Of a DNA stretch of 6,695 nt, positions 1 through 5,977 are shown one piece after another (positions within the stretch are counted from its first letter, which is position 1; each line of letters starts with the position of its first letter). The notes beneath the pieces were generated by a model. The model was given only the letters and a program-made list of their open reading frames with translations. It did no database searches and had not been told where the DNA came from. The translations under genes were made by a program, and so were the position numbers. The stretch is from Rhodoferax sp. (GTDB lineage: Bacteria; Pseudomonadota; Gammaproteobacteria; Burkholderiales; Burkholderiaceae_C): positions 1-6,695 of the forward strand of contig JAURGS010000139.1 in NCBI GenBank assembly GCA_030833685.1, given 5' to 3'.

Positions 1-25
1 AATAGCTCGTTTTCCGGCCAAGGCC

Positions 26-1468
26 TTAACGGCTGGCCTGATACAGGTCCATGGCCATCTGGTTATGGGCTTGAACCAAGCGCTCAGCGTCTAGCGTGCA
101 GAGTTGGCCCTTGCGTACCACGACCTTGCCGTTGACGATGGTGTAGGCCGCTTGTGGGCTGGCGCACAGCAACAAGGCGGCTACAGGGTCATGCACAGCG
201 GCGCCGGCAAATCCGACGCTGTTGAGGTTAAACAGCGCCATGTCGGCGCACATGCCAACAGCCAGGTGTCCGATATCGGTGCGGCCCAGGGCCTTGGCTC
301 CACCGCGGGTGGCCAGCCCCAGCGCCTGGCGCGCAGACATTTGCGCCGATCCGATGTCGCAGCCAAATCGCAAGTTCACACCCCCCTGGCCATCGCTGAC
401 CTCGGTCGGTGCTGACAGCGCGCCCTTGACCCGAGCCAATAGCATGGCTTGACGCGCCTCGCCGACCAGGTTGGCGCCGTCGTTGCTGGCACTCCCATCC
501 ACGCCCAGGCCCACGTTCACGCCTGCATCGAGCATGCGTCGAATCGGCGCGATGCCGCTGGCCAGCCGCATATTGCTGCAAGGGCAGTGCGCCACGCTCG
601 TGCCACTGGCGGCAAAGCGTTCGATGCCATCGGTATCCAGCTGCACGCAGTGCGCGTGCCACACATCTTCGCCCAGCCAACCCAGGTCTTGGGCATACTG
701 GGTCGGTGTGCAGTTGAATTTTTCTCTTGTGTAGGCCAGGTCATGGTCGTTTTCGGCCAAGTGCGTATGTAAGCGCACGCCCAGGCTACGCGCGAGCTTG
801 GCGGACTCGCGCATCAGGTCCTGGCTAACGCTAAAGGGAGAGCAGGGCGCCAAACTGACTTGCACCATGGCGCCAAAACTGGCATCGTGCCAGCGCTCAA
901 TTTGCCGCTGACAGTCCTTCAGAATATGGCTTTCGTTCTCAACCAGCCTGTCGGGCGGCAGGCCCCCTTGGCTTTGTCCAACGCTCATGCTGCCACGCGT
1001 GGCTGTGAAGCGCATGCCGATGGTGTGCGCAGCCTCGATGGTGTCGCCCAGCTGCACGCCATTGGGGTACAAATAAAGGTGATCGCTGCTGGTCGTGCAG
1101 CCGCTGAGCAGAAGTTCTGCCATGGCCAACTGCGCACTGACTCGGATCATGTCAGGCGTCAAACGCGTCCAGATGGGGTAGAGCCCACGCAGCCAAGAGA
1201 ACAGTTCGGCATCCTGCACCTCGGGTATGGCGCGGGTCAGGCTTTGGAACATGTGATGGTGGGTATTGACCAGCCCCGGCGTGACCAGATGGTCACGCGC
1301 GTCGATCACCTCGTCGGCACTGGCTGGCATGCTCGCAGCATCGCCAATGGCGCTTATGCGACCGTTATCGATCAGGATAGACGCGTTACGCAGTTCGTGG
1401 GCCTGGGCAGGGTCTGCGCTGTCCATGGTGGCAATACAGCGCGCGTTTCGAATCAATAAGGTGGGCAT
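26..1468 (-). CDS. 8-oxoguanine deaminase (amidohydrolase superfamily)
   Basis: Cytosolic metal-dependent hydrolase of 480 aa, predicted to deaminate 8-oxoguanine to urate and ammonia, in purine catabolism or clearance of oxidised guanine. Visible motifs are the metal-binding HxH at H70 and H72 after TPGLVNT, the second-histidine segment HTHLAE with H236 and probable catalytic E239, then H273, H294 in AHCPCSNMRLASG, and the metal-ligand Asp D324 in GLGVDGSASND. The stretches LLLSGCTTSSDH, TRGSMSVG and LAPCSPFSV match what I recall of characterised bacterial 8-oxoguanine deaminases such as Pseudomonas PA0142. The C-terminal ADMALFNL and IVNGKVVV segments form the usual beta-sandwich tail. Length is normal for the family and the frame is intact. 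The ATG start (1468-1466) gives the typical N-terminus MPTLLIRNA; no strong Shine-Dalgarno sequence precedes it. It is transcribed divergently from the Crp/Fnr regulator. The related chlorohydrolase/hydroxydechloroatrazine hydrolase annotation is less likely given these motifs. Confidence 0.9.
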   Translation of the reverse strand: MPTLLIRNARCIATMDSADPAQAHELRNASILIDNGRISAIGDAASMPASADEVIDARDHLVTPGLVNTHHHMFQSLTRAIPEVQDAELFSWLRGLYPIWTRLTPDMIRVSAQLAMAELLLSGCTTSSDHLYLYPNGVQLGDTIEAAHTIGMRFTATRGSMSVGQSQGGLPPDRLVENESHILKDCQRQIERWHDASFGAMVQVSLAPCSPFSVSQDLMRESAKLARSLGVRLHTHLAENDHDLAYTREKFNCTPTQYAQDLGWLGEDVWHAHCVQLDTDGIERFAASGTSVAHCPCSNMRLASGIAPIRRMLDAGVNVGLGVDGSASNDGANLVGEARQAMLLARVKGALSAPTEVSDGQGGVNLRFGCDIGSAQMSARQALGLATRGGAKALGRTDIGHLAVGMCADMALFNLNSVGFAGAAVHDPVAALLLCASPQAAYTIVNGKVVVRKGQLCTLDAERLVQAHNQMAMDLYQASR

Positions 1469-1559
1469 GACAGGCTCTGATGGGGGTAATCAGCATTTTC
1501 TGTCAATATTTTGATGTGACTCAATGCCTGCGCGTCGGTCAGGCTGCACAGTATGGGCC
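1469..1559. promoter_or_regulatory. Divergent promoter region between deaminase and regulator
   Basis: This 91-base gap separates two divergent start codons and must carry the promoters of both genes, unless transcription enters from further away. It is locally AT-rich around 1490-1520, unlike its surroundings. A perfect TTGACA hexamer lies on the minus strand (1506-1501), oriented towards the deaminase, but I see no convincing -10 at proper spacing. An FNR-like palindrome occupies 1511-1524. Neither start codon has a clear Shine-Dalgarno sequence. Confidence 0.6.
1511..1524. promoter_or_regulatory. FNR/CRP-family operator-like palindrome
   Basis: The site reads TTGATGTGACTCAA and matches the FNR/Dnr consensus TTGAT-N4-ATCAA at nine of the ten defined positions; only the first base of the right half-site differs (C for A). 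A further TCAA-N4-TTGA inverted pair (1503-1514) overlaps it on the left. The neighbouring regulator carries the FNR-type E..SR recognition residues, so autoregulation and control of the deaminase are plausible. Whether it activates or represses cannot be told from position alone. A 14-base site can arise by chance, but the location between divergent genes beside a matching regulator supports it. Confidence 0.5.
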
Positions 1560-2183
1560 ATGATCGATATCGCAGATCTGAAAGTCAGCACCAAACCACG
1601 CCGCGTCGATGCCGGTGCCCAGGTGATGCGCCGCGCTGAGCGCTTGCCAGTTTTATCGTTTGTTGAAACCGGACGCTTGGCCCTGGGCATTGCGCAAGAT
1701 GGTCATTTGATTAACCAGGTTGGCGTTTTGGAGGGGCCCTGCTGGCTTGACCTGAGCGCAGCGGTGCTGCAACAGGCCTCCGCCATGGACGCGGTGGCGG
1801 CCACTAAACTCACGCTCATCGATGTCGCCTTGGAAGATGTGCGCGAAATGCTCAGGCAGATGGAGCCGACGGCGCGCCGTTTGTTGGTCGATATGGCTTT
1901 GGCGCACCGGCGCCAGACGGATTACGCCTTGAGCAGGCTGGGCAAGGACGCGGAGTCGCGATGTGCGGAGTGGTTGTTGAGCCATGCAGTGCGCCGGCGC
2001 GAGGGCGTATTAGCCATTGAACTTGTCGAGCGCAAACGAAGCATTGCTGCGCACCTGGGCATCACGCCTGAGACTTTTTCTCGCGTGCTGCGGCATCTGC
2101 GCGACCAGAGCCTCATCAGCGGCTCGGGTCGCCTGCTGCACGTGACTAACGCCAAAGCATTGCGGGCGGTCGCCCGGTTCTGA
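1560..2183 (+). CDS. Crp/Fnr-family transcriptional regulator
   Basis: Predicted DNA-binding regulator of 207 aa, in the Crp/Fnr size range. Residues 1-90 form a divergent cyclic-nucleotide-binding-like beta domain (FVETGRLALGI and LEGPCWLDLSA fit its strands), followed by a long dimerisation helix near 91-125. The C-terminal winged helix-turn-helix spans about 135-200. Its recognition helix is PETFSRVLRHL, with E171, S174 and R175 aligning to the E..SR triad of E. coli FNR that reads TTGAT. Only two cysteines (C61, C135) are present, so an FNR-type [4Fe-4S] cluster is not expected. The effector is unknown; a purine-related ligand is only a guess from context. An in-frame ATG at 1524 would add 12 residues, but it overlaps the operator-like palindrome and gives an N-terminus unlike the family, so 1560 is preferred. 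Neither start has a clear ribosome binding site. Confidence 0.85.
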   Translation: MIDIADLKVSTKPRRVDAGAQVMRRAERLPVLSFVETGRLALGIAQDGHLINQVGVLEGPCWLDLSAAVLQQASAMDAVAATKLTLIDVALEDVREMLRQMEPTARRLLVDMALAHRRQTDYALSRLGKDAESRCAEWLLSHAVRRREGVLAIELVERKRSIAAHLGITPETFSRVLRHLRDQSLISGSGRLLHVTNAKALRAVARF

Positions 2184-2243
2184 TGCCTATCGTCTGGCCA
2201 GGCAGCTGGATGGACAGCACAATTTCTTAAAGCATGGGGTAGT

Positions 2244-2268
2244 GGCTGGTCTGCGACCAGTTGTTTTT
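2244..2268 (+). terminator. Probable Rho-independent terminator (or attenuator)
   Basis: A perfect 6-bp stem, CTGGTC (2246-2251) with GACCAG (2255-2260), closes a TGC loop and is followed by TTGTTTTT. Two G-U pairs can lengthen the base. It lies about 60 bases after the regulator stop codon, so the simplest reading is termination of the regulator transcript. If the transporter promoter lies upstream of it, it would instead be a leader attenuator, because GACCAG can also pair with a second CTGGTC at 2315-2320. Confidence 0.6.
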
Positions 2269-2365
2269 AGGCACAATGGTGCGTCGGCCAGTAGCCCTGT
2301 GAGTGACGATTGTGCTGGTCGGTCACGGCAGATGCCACGATTGAGCCTGACGGTATGACCCGACC
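2269..2365 (+). promoter_or_regulatory. Structured 5' leader of the transporter operon, possible cis-regulatory RNA
   Basis: The first stem pairs GCACAAT (2271-2277) with ATTGTGC (2309-2315). Inside it CGTC (2282-2285) pairs with GACG (2305-2308), leaving a four-base bulge GGTG on the 5' side. The second stem starts two bases later: GGTCGGTCA (2317-2325) pairs with TGA-C-CCGACC (2356-2365) with one bulged C, giving nine pairs that end right at the ATG at 2366. A small GGC/GCC hairpin can sit within it. No Shine-Dalgarno sequence is visible before the ATG. No convincing sigma-70 promoter was found here. A purine-responsive riboswitch is conceivable given the operon, but I could not match a known class by eye, and GC-rich DNA yields chance stems. 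Confidence 0.4.
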
Positions 2366-3946
2366 ATGATTGACGCACCACTAAAACCTCGTTTGCAGCT
2401 CAAGGGGATTACCAAGCAGTACCCTGGGGTTCTGGCCAATGACGGTGTGAACTTGCAAGTCATGCCTGGCGAAATCCACGCGCTGCTGGGTGAAAACGGT
2501 GCGGGCAAGTCCACCCTGATGAAGATTTTGTACGGTGCCACCCAGGCGGACGCCGGAGAAATCTGGTTCAACGGCGAGCAGGTTCATATTCCCAACCCCC
2601 AGGCAGCGCGTACGCTGGGCTTGGCCATGGTGTTTCAGCATTTCAGCTTGTTCGACACCGTCAGCGTTGCCGAAAACGTGTGGCTTGGCCTTGGTGGTGG
2701 TCTGTCTCTGAAAGAGGTCAGCCAGCGCATCGAGTCCAAGGCCAAAGACTATGGGCTGGAGATTGACCCAAGGCGCCCGGTGCACACTTTGAGCGTAGGC
2801 GAGATGCAGCGCGTAGAGATCATTCGGGCCTTGCTCAGTGAGCCTCAACTGTTGATCTTGGATGAGCCGACCTCGGTGCTGACGCCGCAGGCGGTCGATA
2901 AGCTTTTTGTGGTGCTTCGTGTGTTGGCCGCTCAGGGTTGCAGCATCGTCTACATCAGTCACAAATTACATGAGATTCGTTCGCTGTGCAGTGCCTGTAC
3001 GGTGCTTCGCGGTGGCAAGGTTTCAGGCGTGTGTGACCCGCGCCAGGAGAGCAACGGCTCGCTGTCACGCATGATGATCGGTGCCGAACCCCCGGCGCTC
3101 AAGCGCGACGATCGCTCTGCGGGCGAAGTCCGTTTGGCCTTAAAAAATTTCAGCTTGCCGCGGGCTGACCAGTTCGGTGTCAACCTCGAAAATATTTCTT
3201 TGGCGTTGCATGCGGGTGAGGTTTTGGGCATTGCCGGCGTTTCAGGCAACGGCCAGCGTGAGCTTTTGCAAGCACTCAGCGGTGAGGACACGCGTGGTGC
3301 CCCAGGCAGCGTTTTACTGGGTGGCAAGGATGTGGTTTGCATGGGACCTGCCGCTCGTCGCAGTCTGGGCCTGCACTGCGTGCCCGAGGAGCGGCTTGGG
3401 CGGGGTGCGGTACCGACCATGTCGCTGGCCCAAAATCTGATGTTGACCCGACGGGAGGCATTGCGCTGGCCATCGTTAAGCGGTGGCTGGATTCAGACTG
3501 ACAAACTTAATCAGCAGACCCAAAGTGTGATTAAGCGTTTTTCGGTCAAGGCCAGTGGTCCGGATGCTACGGCGCAATCGCTCTCAGGGGGTAATCTGCA
3601 AAAGTTTGTGGTCGGCAGGGAAGTGGACGCAGGGCCCCGCGTGTTCATCGTGTCGCAGCCGACCTGGGGCGTCGATGTCGGTGCTGCTGCGCGCATTCGC
3701 GCCGAGTTTTTGGCCCTGCGTGACCAGGGTTGTGCCGTGTTGGTGATCAGCGAGGAACTTGAAGAGCTGTTTGAGGTATGTGATCGGCTTCAGGTCATGG
3801 CTCGCGGTTTTTTATCGCCCGCGGTGGCGATTTCAGATGCCAGCGTGCAGGTGATTGGTGAATGGATGAGCGGCTTGTGGGATGACGAGGTTCAGCAGCG
3901 ACTGCGCGGTATGCAGGCGCAAGGGGAGGCCCATGCTTCGGCTTGA
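2366..3946 (+). CDS. BMP-type nucleoside/purine ABC transporter, double-domain ATPase
   Basis: Cytoplasmic ATPase of 526 aa with two fused ABC domains, powering an importer of the BMP/PnrA (nucleoside) class. The N-terminal domain is complete: Walker A GENGAGKST (42-50), Q-loop Q91, signature LSVGEMQRV (142-150), Walker B LLILDEPT (162-169) and switch H199 in ISHKLHEI. The C-terminal domain is degenerate, as is usual here: GVSGNGQRE (291-299) lacks the Walker A lysine, SLSGGN (405-410) keeps the signature, Walker B is IVSQPTWGVDVGA with S430/Q431 in place of Asp-Glu, and the switch His is replaced in ISEELEEL. ATP hydrolysis is therefore expected mainly at one site. An in-frame stop at 2348-2350 makes 2366 the first possible ATG, and the N-terminus PRLQLKGITKQYPG is family-typical. 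The 3' end overlaps the next gene by 14 bases. A sugar ABC (RbsA/XylG-like) ATPase is the main alternative, made unlikely by the permease pair and BMP protein. Confidence 0.9.
   Translation: MIDAPLKPRLQLKGITKQYPGVLANDGVNLQVMPGEIHALLGENGAGKSTLMKILYGATQADAGEIWFNGEQVHIPNPQAARTLGLAMVFQHFSLFDTVSVAENVWLGLGGGLSLKEVSQRIESKAKDYGLEIDPRRPVHTLSVGEMQRVEIIRALLSEPQLLILDEPTSVLTPQAVDKLFVVLRVLAAQGCSIVYISHKLHEIRSLCSACTVLRGGKVSGVCDPRQESNGSLSRMMIGAEPPALKRDDRSAGEVRLALKNFSLPRADQFGVNLENISLALHAGEVLGIAGVSGNGQRELLQALSGEDTRGAPGSVLLGGKDVVCMGPAARRSLGLHCVPEERLGRGAVPTMSLAQNLMLTRREALRWPSLSGGWIQTDKLNQQTQSVIKRFSVKASGPDATAQSLSGGNLQKFVVGREVDAGPRVFIVSQPTWGVDVGAAARIRAEFLALRDQGCAVLVISEELEELFEVCDRLQVMARGFLSPAVAISDASVQVIGEWMSGLWDDEVQQRLRGMQAQGEAHASA
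3921..3929 (+). promoter_or_regulatory. Ribosome binding site deciding the first permease start
   Basis: AAGGGGAGG lies inside the end of the ATPase gene, three bases before the ATG at 3933. It is a strong Shine-Dalgarno sequence and favours 3933 over the upstream in-frame ATG at 3882, which would add 17 polar residues (MTRFSSDCAVCRRKGRP) absent from typical permeases of this family. Confidence 0.75.
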
Positions 3947-4988
3947 GGCGCGTGGCCAGGTTTCGCGCTTTTGGACCTTTGCCAGTCCGGTGCTCGCGCT
4001 GGCGATCACTGTGTTGATTGGCGTGGCACTGTTCATGGCCTTAGGCAAGAACCCAGTGCGCGGGCTGGAAGTATTTTTCTGGCTGCCAATCCGCAGTGGC
4101 TACGCGCTGGGCGAGTTGCTGGTTAAGGCAACACCTTTGTTGATCATTGCGCTGGGTTTGTCTGTCTGCTTTCGTGCCAATGTCTGGAATATTGGGGCCG
4201 AGGGCCAGTATGTGCTGGGAGCGATTTTTGCGTCGGGGGTTGCTTTGGGTGCCGGCCCGCAGAGTCAGTCTTGGTTGCCCGCAGCCGTGGTGCTGGCCGG
4301 TGTAGCTGGTGGCATGCTCTGGGCATCGATCACTGCGTTTTTGCGTGATCGCTTCAATGCCAATGAGATTCTGGTCAGTTTGATGCTGGTCTATGTGGCC
4401 ATTCAGGTGCTTGGTTATCTGGTCACCGGACCCTGGAAAGATCCCCTGGGCTATAACTTTCCGCAGAGTAAGACCTTTGATGCGGTTGCGCTGGTGCCCA
4501 GGTTGTTTACCGGCTCTCGCGTCAATGTAGGCGTTATTTTGGCTCTGCTGGGTGTGGCCTTGCTGTGGGTGTTCCTGTTTCGCACCGGGACCGGATTTGC
4601 CGTGCAAGTGGGCGGCCTAGCCCCCAAAGCTGCGCGGTTCGCGGGTTTTTCAGCGCGTCGCTCTATCTGGGTCGCCCTGTTGGTATCCGGCGCCTGTGCC
4701 GGGCTTGCCGGTGCGCTCGAGGTGGCGGGTCCTATTGGCCAACTCACACCCTATGTACCGGCTGGGTACGGATTTGCCGCCATCATCGTGGCTTTTGTAG
4801 GCCGCTTGCATCCTGTCGGCATGGTGTTTTCCAGCCTGTTGTTGAGTATGTTTTACATCGGGGGTGAAATGGCCCAGTCGCGTCTGGGTTTGACGCGATC
4901 CTTGACCGACGTGTTCCAGGGCTTGTTGCTGTTTAGCCTGCTCGCTTGCGACACTTTGCTGGCTTATCGGGTACGGTGGAGACGCTGA
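3933..4988 (+). CDS. BMP-type nucleoside/purine ABC transporter permease 1
   Basis: Inner-membrane permease of 351 aa of the BPD_transp_2 (branched-chain/ribose-type) family, the larger of the two permeases of the importer. Hydrophobic segments lie at about 15-38, 61-80, 92-107, 114-137, 145-165, 196-217, 245-265, 278-292, 296-313 and 328-346. The conserved motif RANVWNIGAEGQ (81-92) and NANEILVSLMLVY (142-154) are diagnostic of the first permease in YufP/NupP-like systems; VGGLAPKAARFAGF (227-239) corresponds to the cytoplasmic coupling loop. It should pair with the second permease and contact the double ATPase. Its start overlaps the ATPase 3' end by 14 bases, and its stop TGA shares one base with the next ATG, so translation of the three genes is probably coupled. 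No truncation or frameshift is seen. The exact substrate is not readable from the sequence. Confidence 0.9.
   Translation: MLRLEARGQVSRFWTFASPVLALAITVLIGVALFMALGKNPVRGLEVFFWLPIRSGYALGELLVKATPLLIIALGLSVCFRANVWNIGAEGQYVLGAIFASGVALGAGPQSQSWLPAAVVLAGVAGGMLWASITAFLRDRFNANEILVSLMLVYVAIQVLGYLVTGPWKDPLGYNFPQSKTFDAVALVPRLFTGSRVNVGVILALLGVALLWVFLFRTGTGFAVQVGGLAPKAARFAGFSARRSIWVALLVSGACAGLAGALEVAGPIGQLTPYVPAGYGFAAIIVAFVGRLHPVGMVFSSLLLSMFYIGGEMAQSRLGLTRSLTDVFQGLLLFSLLACDTLLAYRVRWRR
4975..4982 (+). promoter_or_regulatory. Ribosome binding site deciding the second permease start
   Basis: GGTGGAGA lies five bases before the ATG at 4988 and supports that start over an in-frame ATG at 4946 within the upstream gene. 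The stop and start overlap as TGATG (4986-4990), a common arrangement for translational coupling. Confidence 0.65.
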
Positions 4989-5908
4989 TGGAAACCTACG
5001 CCCTCCTGATCGCATCGACGCTCAGCGCCGGCACGGTGCTGGCTATTGCGTCGCTTGGTCTTTTGATCAATGACAAAGTAGGCGTGCTTAACCTGGGCGC
5101 TGAGGGGATGATGCTGTGCTCGGCGCTGGCTGGCTTTGCCGCCGTGGTTGCCACCGGCAATGACTGGCTCGGTTTTGCCATGGGCATGTTGGTGGGTGCG
5201 CTGCTGGCCGGCGTCTTTGGCATCCTTGTGATTTGGCTCAACACCAACCAGTACGCCACGGGCCTGGCTCTGACGCTGTTTGGGGCGGGGATTTCGGCCT
5301 TTGCGGGAACCGCTTATGTCAAGGAAACCCTGGCGCCACGTGTTCAATTTGCGCTGCCCTGGCTGGGGGATCTGCCTTGGTTCGGACCCGCGTTGTTTCG
5401 GCAGCACCCTCTGGTTTATCTGACGGTCGCCATGGCTGTGGGTTTGGCGCTATGGTTGTACCGCACGCGCTGGGGGCTGGTGCTGCGCTGTGTGGGGGAA
5501 AACCCAGCTTCGGCCCACGCGCTGGGTTACCGCGTTCGTTTGATTCGTTTGGCCGCCGTCATGGTCGGCGGCGCTTTGTGTGGCCTGGCGGGCGCCTATC
5601 TGTCGGTGGTGTACACCCCCTTATGGGTGGAGGGCATGGTCGCAGGCAAGGGCTGGATTGCGCTGGCACTCACCACCTTTGCCACCTGGCGGCCGGCGCG
5701 TGTTTTGTTGGGGGCCTATTTGTTTGGCGGCGTCACCATGCTGCAATTTCACTTTCAAAGCACAGGCGTGGAGCTGCCTAGCCAAGTTCTGAGCATGCTG
5801 CCGTACCTGGCGACGATTTTGGTGCTGGCCTTGATCTCGCGCAACCCACAGTGGATTCGGATCAACATGCCAGCCAGCCTGGGTAAGCCTTTTCACCCGG
5901 GTGGCTGA
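4988..5908 (+). CDS. BMP-type nucleoside/purine ABC transporter permease 2
   Basis: Inner-membrane permease of 306 aa, the shorter partner in the two-permease importer (YufQ/NupQ-like, BPD_transp_2 family). The hallmark GVLNLGAEGMML (32-43) follows the first membrane segment. About eight hydrophobic segments are visible, near 5-26, 41-56, 61-84, 90-108, 141-157, 186-207, 222-245 and 268-283. VGENPASAHALGYRV (169-183) is the conserved cytoplasmic loop expected to contact the ATPase, and GMVAGKGWIALAL (216-228) is a second conserved segment. It forms the translocation pore with permease 1. The ATG at 4988 overlaps the preceding stop by one base. The C-terminus ends in a short polar tail. Codon use and composition look like its neighbours, with no sign of recent transfer. 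Confidence 0.9.
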   Translation: METYALLIASTLSAGTVLAIASLGLLINDKVGVLNLGAEGMMLCSALAGFAAVVATGNDWLGFAMGMLVGALLAGVFGILVIWLNTNQYATGLALTLFGAGISAFAGTAYVKETLAPRVQFALPWLGDLPWFGPALFRQHPLVYLTVAMAVGLALWLYRTRWGLVLRCVGENPASAHALGYRVRLIRLAAVMVGGALCGLAGAYLSVVYTPLWVEGMVAGKGWIALALTTFATWRPARVLLGAYLFGGVTMLQFHFQSTGVELPSQVLSMLPYLATILVLALISRNPQWIRINMPASLGKPFHPGG

Positions 5909-5933
5909 AATTTTGGGCTGAAACGCTGATAAT
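5905..5933 (+). promoter_or_regulatory. Possible sigma-70 promoter for the BMP lipoprotein gene
   Basis: GATAAT (5928-5933) matches the -10 consensus at five of six positions. CTGAAA (5905-5910), overlapping the permease stop codon, matches the -35 consensus at four of six with a 17-base spacer. Transcription would begin near 5940, leaving a leader of roughly 40 bases. A separate promoter would let the binding protein be made in excess over the membrane subunits. Read-through from the operon remains possible. Confidence 0.35.
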
Positions 5934-5964
5934 CCCACCCCGCGACTCTTGGTCGTACTTTTTT

Positions 5965-5970
5965 AGAGGA
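5965..5970 (+). promoter_or_regulatory. Ribosome binding site of the BMP lipoprotein gene
   Basis: AGAGGA followed by an AT-rich seven-base spacer precedes the ATG at 5978. It is a well-placed Shine-Dalgarno sequence and, with the signal peptide directly downstream, fixes the start. Confidence 0.7.
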
Positions 5971-5977
5971 AATTTTC

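Noticed and set aside
1..25. Repeated GGCC blocks just after the deaminase stop codon
   Set aside because: Self-complementary GGCC units are close together but give no stable stem with a T tract on the minus strand; the window ends too soon to judge.
860..1459. 199-codon open frame on the plus strand opposite the deaminase gene
   Set aside because: It lies antisense to a gene with clear catalytic motifs, shows no recognisable protein features, and is explained by high GC and codon bias of the real gene.
2269..2284. Sigma-54-like AGGCAC...TGC element in the leader
   Set aside because: The spacing between the GG and GC elements is one base short of the strict requirement and the -12 element lacks the full TTGC.
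2381..2962. 193-codon open frame on the minus strand opposite the ATPase gene
   Set aside because: Shadow of a well-conserved ABC ATPase; the translation is low-complexity and rich in Gln/His/Arg, with no domain.
4041..4607. 188-codon open frame on the minus strand opposite permease 1
   Set aside because: Its translation is Gln/Asn/His-rich as expected from the complement of membrane-protein codons; no family features.
5233..5781. 182-codon plus-strand frame inside permease 2
   Set aside because: Out-of-frame reading of a clear permease gene, Gly/Arg/Ala-rich and without motifs or a ribosome binding site.
5943..5964. Terminator-like hairpin CGAC/GTCG followed by a run of T before the lipoprotein gene
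   Set aside because: The stem has only four pairs, and the T run is separated by three bases and merges into the ribosome binding site region; too weak to call.
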